A stretch of 64,000 nucleotides of DNA, taken from NCBI GenBank assembly GCA_964398785.1, contig CAYNNQ010000006.1, forward strand, positions 29,085 to 93,084. The letters are read 5' to 3'. This stretch comes from CAYNNQ01 sp964398785 (GTDB taxonomy: Bacteria; Desulfobacterota; Desulfovibrionia; Desulfovibrionales; Desulfonatronovibrionaceae). The notes beneath the pieces were generated by a model. That model ran no database searches, was not told the origin of the DNA, and worked only from the letters and a program-made list of their open reading frames with translations. The position numbers and the translations under genes are program-made. Shown here piece after piece: positions 16,471 to 25,997 of this stretch (within the stretch, counting starts at the first letter, position 1; each line of letters begins with the position of its first letter).

Positions 16471-17580
16471 ATGCGCTTTTTCTTGATATGTTTGTCTTTC
16501 ATTCTGACCTTTCCGTCAATCATTCTTGCAGCTCCCCCGGGAAAGGGCTCGCCGCCCCTGGTAAAAGTGCAGAAAGTCACTAAAAAAGAGGTCAACCCTC
16601 CCCAAAAATATGTTGGCCATGTACAGGCGATAAAGTCAGTGGAGCTAAAGGCCAGAGTCAAGGGATACCTGGAAGAGATAAACTTCCGAGAAGGTTCCCT
16701 GGTTCAGGAGGACAAGCCGCTTTTTGTTATCGAACAAGCACCGTACAAGGCCAGTTTGCTGGCGGCTAAAGCTGGAGTAACCCAGGCCCAGGCGGAACTT
16801 TTCAAGGCCAAGAGTCGTTTAGACCGCTTGCGTGCCGCTGGCTCTCAAAGTGTCTCCAAAGCAGAGATCGATGACGCCATAGCCGCCCGGGATCTGGCAA
16901 AGGGCAGATTGAGTCAAGCCAAAGCGGAATTGAAACTTGCCAGGATCGATATGGATTATACCACAGTGAAGGCACCAATCAGCGGCCGTATCGGCAAGAA
17001 AGCTTTTGACGAAGGGGACTTGGTTTCTCCTGCTTCCCAGGCCTTGGCGCAGATAAAAAAAATAAGCCCTATCCGAGTGGTCTTTTCCGTGGGAGAAAAA
17101 AAGGTCTCTCTTATCCAAAAAGCCCTAAATGATGCGGAGAGCAAAAAGGCCAGGCGTATTTTGTCCGTAAAACTGGAGTTTAGCGACGGGACAAAATACC
17201 CGAAAAAAGGCAAAATTGTCTTCGTAAACAACAAAGTGGACGAAAGTACCGGGACTATACCTGTTTGGGCCAAATTCGACAATCCGCAAGGGCGTCTTAT
17301 CCCCGGCGAATATGTAAATGCCCTGTTAACCCTGACCTCTTCCCCAAAAATGCCGGTTGTACCCTTATCTTCTGTTCAGCGGGACAACAAAGGGGCCTTT
17401 GTATTTGTAGTAAAACAAGAGAACCGTGCACAGAAAAAAAGGATTGATATAAAGGACACAAGCTCCGGGCAAGCCGCTGTCAAGTCCGGCCTGCAAGGAG
17501 GTGAAAAACTCATAGTTCAAGGGATACAAAAAGTAAGACCCGGCAATCCGGTAAAAATATCTGGGGAGAAAAATAGATAA
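16471..17580 (+). CDS. RND efflux periplasmic adaptor (MexA/AcrA type)
   Basis: 369 residues from the ATG at 16471, which has AGGAGGG upstream. A signal peptide occupies residues 1-20 (MRFFLICLSFILTFPSIILA). The barrel-sandwich hybrid and lipoyl half-motifs are seen around VELKARVKGYLEEINFREG and MDYTTVKAPISGRIGK, separated by a coiled-coil hairpin rich in Ala, Lys and Leu. The beta-barrel and membrane-proximal parts follow. There is no lipobox cysteine, unlike AcrA. It bridges the inner-membrane pump and the outer-membrane channel. Its stop overlaps the pump start (TAATG). Confidence 0.9.
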   Translation: MRFFLICLSFILTFPSIILAAPPGKGSPPLVKVQKVTKKEVNPPQKYVGHVQAIKSVELKARVKGYLEEINFREGSLVQEDKPLFVIEQAPYKASLLAAKAGVTQAQAELFKAKSRLDRLRAAGSQSVSKAEIDDAIAARDLAKGRLSQAKAELKLARIDMDYTTVKAPISGRIGKKAFDEGDLVSPASQALAQIKKISPIRVVFSVGEKKVSLIQKALNDAESKKARRILSVKLEFSDGTKYPKKGKIVFVNNKVDESTGTIPVWAKFDNPQGRLIPGEYVNALLTLTSSPKMPVVPLSSVQRDNKGAFVFVVKQENRAQKKRIDIKDTSSGQAAVKSGLQGGEKLIVQGIQKVRPGNPVKISGEKNR

Positions 17581-20500
17581 TGTTTTCCAGGATCTTTATA
17601 GAACGCCCTCGATTGGCATCGGTCATAGCCATTATAATGATTCTGGGGGGACTTATCGCCATTTTCAATATCCCAGTGGCGGAAAACCCCTCTATAAGTC
17701 CACCGGTAATCCGGGTCAGTGCTCAATATCCGGGGGCCAATGCCCAGACCGTTCAAGATACTGTAGCCGCTCCAATCGAACAGGAAATAAACGGTGTGGA
17801 GGACATGCTTTACATGGAGTCCACAAGCTCCAACACCGGCACCTATTCCCTGGAGGTTACCTTTGAAGTGGACTCTAATCCGGACATCGACCAGGTAAAC
17901 GTCCAGAATCGCCTACAGCTGGCCAAGTCCCAATTGCCTCAGGCGGTGCTCGATCAGGGGATAGATGTGCGCAGACGCTCCTCGAACATGCTGGGTGTGA
18001 TAACCTTTACCTCCCCGCAAGGCAAACGGAGCAATAGGTTCATAAGCAGTTACGTGCGCAGGGCCATAATGGAATCCATGGTCCGGGTCCAGGGAGTGAG
18101 CGACGTATTTATATACGGGGACGAATACAGCATGCGCATTTGGATGAAGCCGGACAAGCTTGCTGCCCTGGGACTCAGCGCACAGGATGTTATAAAGGCC
18201 ATCCGGGAACAAAGCACCCAGGCTACTGTAGGTTCAGTGGGTACCGCCCCCAGTACACCCGGGCAGAAAATGCAGTATTCACTCGTGGCAAAGGGGAGAC
18301 TGCAAAATGCCGAGGAATTCAGCAATATCATCGTCCGCCAAAACGAAAAAGGGGGAGTGGTCCGGGTAAAAGATGTAGCCAAAGTGGAGCTAGGGAGCAA
18401 AAGCTACAGCACTGATACCATGGTCAACAACAAAACTGCAGTGGGCATGGCCATATACCGATCTACTGAAGCCAACTCCTTGGACACTATGACCAAAGTT
18501 CGCAAAGAGCTTAAACATATAGACCTCCCTGAAGGCATGTCCTATAATGTGATGTATGATACCACCGACTATGTCCAGGAGGCAATCAAGGAAATCGTTT
18601 TTACCTTGGGACTTACTTTTCTCTTGGTTGTTGCGGTCATATTTGTGTTTTTGCAGGATTGGAGATCTACCCTTATCCCCACCGCGGCAATTCCCGTCTC
18701 CCTTATCGGCACATTTGCAGCCTTGCTCACCATGGGTTTTACAGCCAATACCCTTACCCTTTTCGCTTTAATACTGGCTATCGGCCTAGTGGTGGATGAC
18801 GCGATTATTGTTGTGGAAAATATCCATAGAGTCATGCATGAAGAAAAACTGGACCGCAAGTCCGCGGCCATAAAGGGAATGCGTGAAGTCACCGGACCAA
18901 TCGTGGCCACCACTCTGGTTTTGCTGGCAGTCTTCGTTCCGGTTACCTTCATGCCCGGCATTACCGGACTGCTATACAAGCAGTTCGGCATAACCTTATG
19001 TGTCGCCGTTGTCCTGTCGGCGATAAACTCCCTAACTCTCAGCCCGGCCTTGTGCGCCCTTTTCCTAAAAGAAACCAAATCGCCGAAGCACGGTCCCTTT
19101 GCTTGGTTCAACAAATCCATGGGCTGCTCCACCAACATCTATACCTCCACGGTAGGATGGCTGCTGCGCCACATGGTGGTGGCAATGGGAATTTTTGTAT
19201 TGGTCCTGGGAGGTACGGGTCTTTTGTTCCAGCAACTGCCCACCAGCTTTATCCCCCAAGAAGACAAAGGTGCCTTCTTCAATGACTTGCAGTTGCCCGA
19301 AGGGGCCTCTTTGCGGCGAACCAAGGAAGTACAGAAACGTCTAACCAAAACATTGGAGCATACCGAGGGCGTGGAGGACGTGCTTGCAGTCAGCGGATTC
19401 AGCATGCTCAGTGGGAGGGCGGAAAATGTCGGTTTTCTCATATGCGACCTCAAGCCCTGGGAAGAACGTACTACGCCAAATCAACAATTGAATGCCATTA
19501 TAAACAAGGCCAGGAAAAAGTACCAAGGCATAACCACTGCCAATGTTTTTCCCTTTACCCCCCCTCCTATCCAGGGGCTAGGGAATACTGGGGGATTTGA
19601 CCTCCGCCTTGAGGCCTTCCAGGGCCAGTCCCCTAGAAAAATGGTCCAAGCCGCACGCTCGCTGATAATAGCCGCAAATCAGGAACCATCAATTGCCAGG
19701 GCCTATACCACTTATTCCGCAAACACTCCTCAGATATATGTCCATCTGGATCGGACCAGGTTAAAGAATCTGGGGATACCGGTAAGCCGGGTTTTCGCCA
19801 CTCTGCAGGGACAATTAGGGTCCAGATATGTTAATGATTTCAACATGTACGGTCGAACCTACCAGGTCAAAGTGCGGGCCGAGGACTCTGCCAGGATGAC
19901 CCGAGAAGACATTAAAAACCTTTATGTTACCAACAACCAGGGTAAAGAGATACCCATGAGCAACTTGGTGGACTTGTCCACCACTCTTGGGCCCAAGCTG
20001 ATAAAACGTTACAATCTCTTTCCCAGTATAGCCATCAAGGGCAATCCTGCTCCGGGCTACTCCTCGGGCCAGGCCATGCAGACCATGAAACGCTTGGTGG
20101 AAGAAAAACTCCCCGGAGGATATACGTCCGAGTGGTCCGGTATGTCTTTTCAGGAACAAAAAGCCAGTGGGAGCGTCATTTACCTGTTTGCTCTGGCCAT
20201 CTTCTTTGCCTATCTCTTTTTGGTTGGACTCTATGAAAGCTGGAACATTCCTCTTTCTGTAATGCTTTCAGTTATGGTAGCCGCTTGTGGTGGACTTGCG
20301 GGAGTGTGGCTGGCCGGGATACCATTATCCATATATGCCCAGATCGGGGCGGTTCTCTTGGTAGCATTGGCTGCCAAAAACGCTATCTTGATCGTGGAAT
20401 TTGCACGTGATCGTAGACAAGAGAGCGGTTCCGCGTATCAGGCTGCTCTTGAGGGAGCTCGGATCCGGTTCAGACCGGTGTTAATGACCGCCTTCACCTT

Positions 20501-20702
20501 TATTCTGGGTGTCGCTCCATTGGTCGTTGCCACGGGGGCGGGGGCTGCAAGCCGCCGACATATAGGAACCATGGTCTTTTCCGGCATGATTGCCGCCACA
20601 ACCGTGGGCATACTTATCATACCCGCCCTATATTTCCTTTTCCAGCGGACGCGGGAAAAAGCCCGCAATTTGAACTCCAAAGATGGTGGAAACAGCTATT
20701 AA
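17580..20702 (+). CDS. RND efflux pump, inner-membrane transporter (AcrB/MexB, HAE1 family)
   Basis: 1040 residues, the full length of the family, with 12 predicted membrane spans and two large periplasmic loops. The proton-relay residues are present: the adjacent aspartates in LVVDDAIIVVENIHRVM (membrane span 4) and the lysine in ALAAKNAILIVEFARDR (span 10). Motifs such as VPVAENPSISPPVI and PTSFIPQEDKG are typical. It exports hydrophobic or amphiphilic compounds using the proton gradient. The start overlaps the adaptor stop by one base. Confidence 0.95.
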   Translation: MFSRIFIERPRLASVIAIIMILGGLIAIFNIPVAENPSISPPVIRVSAQYPGANAQTVQDTVAAPIEQEINGVEDMLYMESTSSNTGTYSLEVTFEVDSNPDIDQVNVQNRLQLAKSQLPQAVLDQGIDVRRRSSNMLGVITFTSPQGKRSNRFISSYVRRAIMESMVRVQGVSDVFIYGDEYSMRIWMKPDKLAALGLSAQDVIKAIREQSTQATVGSVGTAPSTPGQKMQYSLVAKGRLQNAEEFSNIIVRQNEKGGVVRVKDVAKVELGSKSYSTDTMVNNKTAVGMAIYRSTEANSLDTMTKVRKELKHIDLPEGMSYNVMYDTTDYVQEAIKEIVFTLGLTFLLVVAVIFVFLQDWRSTLIPTAAIPVSLIGTFAALLTMGFTANTLTLFALILAIGLVVDDAIIVVENIHRVMHEEKLDRKSAAIKGMREVTGPIVATTLVLLAVFVPVTFMPGITGLLYKQFGITLCVAVVLSAINSLTLSPALCALFLKETKSPKHGPFAWFNKSMGCSTNIYTSTVGWLLRHMVVAMGIFVLVLGGTGLLFQQLPTSFIPQEDKGAFFNDLQLPEGASLRRTKEVQKRLTKTLEHTEGVEDVLAVSGFSMLSGRAENVGFLICDLKPWEERTTPNQQLNAIINKARKKYQGITTANVFPFTPPPIQGLGNTGGFDLRLEAFQGQSPRKMVQAARSLIIAANQEPSIARAYTTYSANTPQIYVHLDRTRLKNLGIPVSRVFATLQGQLGSRYVNDFNMYGRTYQVKVRAEDSARMTREDIKNLYVTNNQGKEIPMSNLVDLSTTLGPKLIKRYNLFPSIAIKGNPAPGYSSGQAMQTMKRLVEEKLPGGYTSEWSGMSFQEQKASGSVIYLFALAIFFAYLFLVGLYESWNIPLSVMLSVMVAACGGLAGVWLAGIPLSIYAQIGAVLLVALAAKNAILIVEFARDRRQESGSAYQAALEGARIRFRPVLMTAFTFILGVAPLVVATGAGAASRRHIGTMVFSGMIAATTVGILIIPALYFLFQRTREKARNLNSKDGGNSY

Positions 20703-20732
20703 AAGAACATTTAAGACAAAAAGGGCGTTTTC

Positions 20733-22259
20733 ATGTCGAATGAGTCCCCCAAACAAATAAAAGGGATTGTTTTTGGGCAGCATCTGCTTCAATCGTTTTT
20801 GCTGTGCACGATAATTATTTTTTTTATGCTCACAGGTTGCATAAAAGTTGGGCCGGACTACCAGCCTCCAGAGACCAACGCCACTTCAAATTGGCGTGCC
20901 TCCCTGGTAAACGGACTTACCAACGCTTCAGTTAGCAGGAAAAATCTAGCCGATTGGTGGAAAAGGTTCAACGACCCGGTGCTCACCAAGCTCATCCAAA
21001 AGGCAATAAAAAACAGTCCGGATCTGGCCATGGCTCGGGCTAAGCTCCAGGAAGCACGAGCGAAGCGTGGACTGGCCAAGGCGGACAAATTCCCCACACT
21101 GAACGCCAAAGGCTCAATGACCAGATCCAAAGCCTCCGAGGACACCGGCAACAGGGTGACCACCAAAGCACACGACCTTTATAACGCGGGCTTCGACGCC
21201 TCCTGGGAGCTGGATATCTTCGGGGGAAAGCGGCGCGCTGAGGAGGCGGCCCAGGCCATCCTGGAAGCCAAGCGGGCCAACCTTAGGGATGTCCTGGTCA
21301 GTCTGTGTGCAGAAGTCGCACTCAATTATGTTGAAGTCCGAACTTATCAAAGCCGACTTAATATTGCCCGTAAAATTATCCAGGTACAGGAAAAAACTCT
21401 TGAACTGGTAACATCCCGGGAAAACTCGGGACTGGGGACCGAAATGGATGTACAGCGGGCAGACTCCATCCTCTCTTCCACCCGTTCCAAAATACCCCCA
21501 CTACGCGCAGGACTAACAGCGGCCCAAAACAGGCTGGCGGTACTTATGGGACAAAAGCCGGGGACTGTGGACAAATCACTTTCCCATACAAAAAATGTCC
21601 CAACAATTGAAGCCAAGGTAGCCGTGGGAGTTCCCGCAGCAACACTGCGTCGGCGACCGGACATACGCCGGGCGGAAAGAGAGCTCGCGGCTCAGACGGC
21701 ACGCATAGGCGAAGCTACATCCGATCTTTTCCCCAAATTTCGGTTGCTGGGGTCTGTTGGCTTGGAAACCATTGAGCACGAAACTGAATTTTTCCATCCC
21801 GACTACGGTTTCTGGTCCATTGGACCCTCGGTTTCCTGGAACATATTTGATGCCGGCGCAATCCGCCGCAATATCGAGATCCAATCCGCAAGACAAAAAC
21901 AGAAACTTATAAATTATGAAAAAACCGTTCTCTCCGCCCTGGAGGAGACGGAAAACGCCTTGACCCAGTTTGCGCGAGAGCAGGAAAGGAGGATGGAACT
22001 GAAATCAGCCGTCCGCTCGGCCAAAAAGGCGGAAAAGCTGGTCAGAGACAAGTACAAGGCCGGTTTGGTGCGGTTTACTGCGGTACTGGATGCTCAAAGG
22101 TCCCTTCTGTCCTATAGGGACAAGCTCGCCCAAAGCAAAGGTGAAGTCACTTCCAATTTAATTTCCGTGTACAAAGCTTTGGGAGGAGGATGGCAGAACT
22201 ACTGGGAAGACAACTCCCCAGTTTCAAAGCCACAATCCCCTGATAACTCCGCGTCCTGA
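20733..22259 (+). CDS. outer-membrane efflux lipoprotein (OprM/NodT family, TolC-like)
   Basis: 508 residues. After a hydrophobic leader the lipobox LTGC places the lipidated cysteine near residue 36, followed by KVGPDYQPPE, the usual OprM-type N-terminus. Two OEP repeats follow, with ADWWKRFNDPVLTKLIQKAI, the LRRRPDIRRAERELAA motif and a YKAGLVRFTAVLDAQRSLL helix. It is the outer-membrane exit duct and completes the tripartite pump. The leader is unusually long because the frame starts 20 or so residues before the hydrophobic core. The gene's end overlaps the convergent DUF364 gene by 61 bases. Confidence 0.9.
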   Translation: MSNESPKQIKGIVFGQHLLQSFLLCTIIIFFMLTGCIKVGPDYQPPETNATSNWRASLVNGLTNASVSRKNLADWWKRFNDPVLTKLIQKAIKNSPDLAMARAKLQEARAKRGLAKADKFPTLNAKGSMTRSKASEDTGNRVTTKAHDLYNAGFDASWELDIFGGKRRAEEAAQAILEAKRANLRDVLVSLCAEVALNYVEVRTYQSRLNIARKIIQVQEKTLELVTSRENSGLGTEMDVQRADSILSSTRSKIPPLRAGLTAAQNRLAVLMGQKPGTVDKSLSHTKNVPTIEAKVAVGVPAATLRRRPDIRRAERELAAQTARIGEATSDLFPKFRLLGSVGLETIEHETEFFHPDYGFWSIGPSVSWNIFDAGAIRRNIEIQSARQKQKLINYEKTVLSALEETENALTQFAREQERRMELKSAVRSAKKAEKLVRDKYKAGLVRFTAVLDAQRSLLSYRDKLAQSKGEVTSNLISVYKALGGGWQNYWEDNSPVSKPQSPDNSAS

Positions 22260-23011
22260 CTCTCAAGCACAGCATACGGCTTCCGGCCGTAACGTTGCAG
22301 GGCGGGAGTACCTTTCCCATGTCGCACGGCTTTAAAAGTAGCTTCAAAATCTACGGGAACGGTTCCGGCAAGAACACGTACCGGCGAAGAAATGAAACTG
22401 GCACGGGAAATAGGTGTGCTGGGCCCGAGCAAGGCAACGGGAATTCCGACGGGGACATATTTAAGTATCCCGTCAATTGTTCCGTTAATAATGGAAGTCG
22501 CACTCAAAAAAAGCGCTTGCGTCCTTTCTCCCAACCCGGCCAGGACTTCGGCGCTATCACCGATTTTGTGTCCACGATCTGCCAGTTCCACTCCAACCTG
22601 CATCCGATTCAGTTTCTGAACCAACGGCTTGAAATGCCCAATCATGGCCACACGCGCACCACTCTCTATTCCCAGTTCCCGGAACAGGATTTGGTTGTCC
22701 CGGTCCTCGGGCAAGGAATCAATCGAAGGGTAATTAAGTGCGTTTATAAGGGCCAGGGCAATTGCTCGGCGCACAGTATTTGCGGAAAGTATACCTGGCA
22801 AAAGTTCGCTGGCCTCTTTTCCCTCGAACTCCTCGTCCCGCCCGAGCACACTGCAGGAACATTTTGAATCCAGACTGGTGTTGGCCAACCCGACTCCTCC
22901 CGGTTCGGTACGCACCGCGGTGTAGGCCAGCCCGATGCTCAAACACCTAACGCGGGCCTCTTTGGCCAATTCCTCAAAATTTTGGTATAATGTTGAACAA
23001 ATACCCTGCAT
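22199..23011 (-). CDS. DUF4213/DUF364 protein (putative metal-chelating domain)
   Basis: 270 residues from the ATG at 23011, which has AGGAGG eight bases before it. The N-terminal DUF4213 part carries AYTAVRTEPGGVGLANT. The C-terminal DUF364 part has a Rossmann-like layout with VAMIGHFKPLV, LADRG and FLSATSIINGTID, and GPSTPIS. Family members have been proposed to bind heavy metals or take part in molybdenum/cobalt-related metabolism; none is well characterised. It stands alone and converges on the efflux operon. Confidence 0.75.
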   Translation of the reverse strand: MQGICSTLYQNFEELAKEARVRCLSIGLAYTAVRTEPGGVGLANTSLDSKCSCSVLGRDEEFEGKEASELLPGILSANTVRRAIALALINALNYPSIDSLPEDRDNQILFRELGIESGARVAMIGHFKPLVQKLNRMQVGVELADRGHKIGDSAEVLAGLGERTQALFLSATSIINGTIDGILKYVPVGIPVALLGPSTPISRASFISSPVRVLAGTVPVDFEATFKAVRHGKGTPALQRYGRKPYAVLESQDAELSGDCGFETGELSSQ

Positions 23012-23238
23012 GGACAAAACCTCCTGATTAGGTATTCCTGAAAGGATCTCCACTACGGGACAAAACTAGAGACACCCGGGAAAAGGGGTGCACTGGACAA
23101 CCCAAATGGGAGCCCATGGCTCCGGTACCGCTTGGGCAGAGGCATCTGCAAAAAGTCGAATACCGGAGTTAAAAGCACAGATTAAACTTTATAACCTTTT
23201 GATTTTACTTAAAACTTTCAACTTAAAACTTAACACTG

Positions 23239-23264
23239 CCTGCAAAAATATATTTTTTTGCAGG
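23239..23264. terminator. bidirectional hairpin terminator
   Basis: CCTGCAAAAA (23239-23248) and TTTTTGCAGG (23255-23264) form a perfect 10-bp stem with a 6-nt loop. The A/T runs act as the U-tract on either strand. It could stop transcription from the cardiolipin synthase side before the DUF364 gene. Confidence 0.5.
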
Positions 23265-23362
23265 CGCCTCTGGGCACCTGAATAATTTAAAAAAACAACA
23301 AAAGAAAGAGGACAGTGGGTTTGGGCCATGTACAGCAATATTAGCTTAGAAACCTTTGTTAC

Positions 23363-23438
23363 GCTAGTTTCCATCCGGAAATGGCCCTTTTCCATTTTAA
23401 CGGCGTCAATTTTTGATTTTCCGGATAAGAACTACGCT
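23363..23438. repeat. repeat family 2, internally deleted copy C
   Basis: The left ~50 bp match 33215-33258, and the right ~20 bp (TTTTCCGGATAAGAACTA) match its far end; the middle of about 110 bp is missing. The rest of the 23012-23737 gap shows only an 81-codon + frame at 23413-23658 without an RBS or known family. Confidence 0.65.
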
Positions 23439-23737
23439 AGGGGAAAATGGCTTCTCTTTAGATGGACTTGTAATCAAGACTAAGGATAGAGCGGCAGATG
23501 CCTTAAAAGAACCGCCTTTGGTTGGAGCGAAGAGGGTGCTGCCCAAATGGCCCGCGTTATCATCAAAAGATCCACTCACAAGCAAGCTTGGGGAAAATTC
23601 GGGAATAGGTGGCTACAATATTACTGGCAATGTAATGCTTGTCTTTAGAGATGCCTAAAATCATTTAACCCCCTCCCTTTCTTGGACAACACCGAGTTTA
23701 AAAAGCAAGAGTCACGAAGGAAACATATATAGACAAG

Positions 23738-25174
23738 CTACAAGATGGGGGAAAGCAACGCTGAGGAGCGAACCGCGAATTTGAAAGCGAAGGAACTCTC
23801 GGTATATTCCTGCAGGGTTACTTTCCGGGAATGAGAAAAGTCTTGGCCGAGCATTCTTTCCACTTGCCCTATAAAGCTAGGAGAGTAATTCAAAAGAGTA
23901 AGTTCAAAATTTAAATGAAAGGACCTATTGTCCAAATTGGCCGTACCCACTGCCGCGCAGGAGGAATCCATCAAAAAAACCTTTTGGTGCAAGAAACCGC
24001 ACGTGTAGCGATATAGCTTAATGTTCGCGGGCAAGACGTCCGGATAAAATGCAAAAGAGGCCAAGTACAGGGAATAATGATCCGGCTTTTGCGGAAGGAG
24101 GATGCGCACATCCACTCCCCTGAGGGCAGCAAGTTTCAAAGCCCCGATGACCCGTTCGTCTGGGACAAAATAGGGACTGGCAATCCATATCCGCTCCCGG
24201 GCGTCATTTATGACCTGGGTGAACATCAAGCCACAGGTATCCAGGGTATCCGCAGGACCGGAAGCAATAAGCAGACTGTCTTCTTCTCCCTCACCAGACT
24301 TTTCAAACTCCCAATTCAATTCCGGGACCTCTTTCCTAGCCCAGTACCAATCTTCCACAAAGCTAAACTGCACCGCGTTAACCACTGGCCCCTGCAATTT
24401 AAGATGCGTATCTCTCCAGGTTCCAAAACGGGAATGCTCAGAGACATACTCATTACCCACGTTGTGCCCTCCAACAAAGGCCACTTTTCCGTCCACAACA
24501 ACAATCTTGCGGTGATTGCGAAAATTTATTTGGAACCGGTTTTTTCTGCCTCTGCTGGAATGGAAGGCAGAGACGAAAAGTCCTGGATGGTTCAATTCCC
24601 GGAGATAACTCCGGGGCAACTGGTGACTGCCGATCTCGTCATATAATAAAAATATGCGCACCCCTTCTTTTGCCTTGCGCAGGAGGCGGTCCTGCATTTC
24701 CCTGCCCAGATCATCGTCGCGGATAATAAAGAACTGGATCAAGATATAGGTAGTTGCGCTATCGATTGCGGAAAATATAGAAGCAAACGTATCCCGGCCA
24801 TTTATAAGCAACTCACTCTTATTATAACGTAATACGGGGAAATCCGCCAACTTCGTCAAAGCGCTCTGGGCCACGGTAAGATCAGTTTGCACACAACCGC
24901 TCTGTACCGCTTCAATACGCAGGTTCTCCACCCGGGGGCGTATGGCCTTGTCCGTGGAGCCACGCAAAAGGACGTAACCATGGAATTTGCTCCGGCCAAA
25001 AACCACATACACGGGTATGGCCAGCCAAGGAAAAGTTACCAGCGATATGGCCCAAGCAATCGCGGCCTGCGGGCTTTTGGTCTTCATCACTGCGTGTATC
25101 GCGGCAATTACTCCCACCCCTTCCACGAAAGGAAATAAAAAAGTAAACAGGGCAAGGATCTCTTTGGCCAGCAT
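23738..25174 (-). CDS. cls: cardiolipin synthase (phospholipase D family)
   Basis: 478-residue membrane enzyme that condenses phosphatidylglycerol into cardiolipin. Two N-terminal membrane spans lie at residues ~5-60. The two PLD active-site motifs HxKxxxxD are intact: HRKIVVVDGKVAFVGGHN near residue 217 and HQKVFLMDSSCAAVGTANLD near 395. Length and layout match bacterial ClsA. The gene lies 46 bases after cbiH on the same strand, so it may be read through from the cobalamin operon, a link with no obvious functional sense. Confidence 0.9.
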   Translation of the reverse strand: MLAKEILALFTFLFPFVEGVGVIAAIHAVMKTKSPQAAIAWAISLVTFPWLAIPVYVVFGRSKFHGYVLLRGSTDKAIRPRVENLRIEAVQSGCVQTDLTVAQSALTKLADFPVLRYNKSELLINGRDTFASIFSAIDSATTYILIQFFIIRDDDLGREMQDRLLRKAKEGVRIFLLYDEIGSHQLPRSYLRELNHPGLFVSAFHSSRGRKNRFQINFRNHRKIVVVDGKVAFVGGHNVGNEYVSEHSRFGTWRDTHLKLQGPVVNAVQFSFVEDWYWARKEVPELNWEFEKSGEGEEDSLLIASGPADTLDTCGLMFTQVINDARERIWIASPYFVPDERVIGALKLAALRGVDVRILLPQKPDHYSLYLASFAFYPDVLPANIKLYRYTCGFLHQKVFLMDSSCAAVGTANLDNRSFHLNFELTLLNYSPSFIGQVERMLGQDFSHSRKVTLQEYTESSFAFKFAVRSSALLSPIL

Positions 25175-25220
25175 AATACACCCCTAAATTGCAAAATATA
25201 TGGACTTGCCTGCGCCCGAT

Positions 25221-25997
25221 CTAGTCCCCTTCTTCCTCGACTCCGTAATATCCACGCGGGGTAATCAGCCATTTGCTGAATAATTTGGTATCCGAGTTCC
25301 CGATTATGACACAGGAACGCATGTTCACCTCATGCACCGGGAAATCATGCAAGGTACTAAGGATCATCCCCTCGGAAGGCAGGGAAACATCTGTGCCTAT
25401 CGCCACCGGGGAATCTTTCCCTCGATGCCGAAGGAAAATCTCCCGGGCACGGGACAGTTGCCAACTCCGCTTGTGGCTTTTGGGATTAAAAAGGGCACAG
25501 ACCATATCCGCAGCTGCCACTGCATGCAGTCGGCTTTCTATTTTTTCCCAGGAAACCAGTATGTCACTCAGACTGATCACGGCATGGTCGAGCATCAAAG
25601 GTGCGCCCACCTTGGCTGCAAGAGCCTGGCTAGCGCTTACACCGGGGATTATCTCCACTTCCGGGCTGATTTTCTCATTTTCCAGCATCTCCAGGGCCAG
25701 TCCGGCCATGCCGTAAATCCCCGCATCCCCGGAAGAAACCAGGGAAACCACCTCTCCGGAGGTGGCCCGACGTACCGCATCTGCACACCGTTCCTTCTCC
25801 CGGCTCATACCCGAAGAGACTATATTTTTGTCCGAAACCAGGTCCCGTATATGCTCAATATAACGGGGGTATCCGACAACCGTGGAACTCAGCTCTATGG
25901 CCCGCTCCGCCCGCCGGGTACGGTCCAATGAATCCCCCGGTCCTACTCCGACCACATAAAGTTTTCCCGGGCTAAGGCAACGCTCGCTTGCGGCCAT
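25221..25997 (-). CDS. cbiH: precorrin-3B / cobalt-factor III C17-methyltransferase
   Basis: 258-residue tetrapyrrole methylase acting on C17 with ring contraction in the cobalamin pathway (CbiH/CobJ). The N-terminal glycine loop is LYVVGVGPGDSLDRT, followed by SSGDAGIYGMAGLALE, IPGVSASQALAAKVGAPL, SLSDILVSWE and the CALFNPKSHKR motif typical of CbiH. There is no fused C-terminal Fe-S domain. It overlaps the end of cbiG by 55 bases and is the last recognisable cbi gene of the operon. Confidence 0.9.
   Translation of the reverse strand: MAASERCLSPGKLYVVGVGPGDSLDRTRRAERAIELSSTVVGYPRYIEHIRDLVSDKNIVSSGMSREKERCADAVRRATSGEVVSLVSSGDAGIYGMAGLALEMLENEKISPEVEIIPGVSASQALAAKVGAPLMLDHAVISLSDILVSWEKIESRLHAVAAADMVCALFNPKSHKRSWQLSRAREIFLRHRGKDSPVAIGTDVSLPSEGMILSTLHDFPVHEVNMRSCVIIGNSDTKLFSKWLITPRGYYGVEEEGD

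Noticed and set aside
23413..23658. 81-codon + frame after repeat copy C
   Set aside because: Starts inside the repeat, no SD, no recognised family; kept only as a note in the repeat entry.
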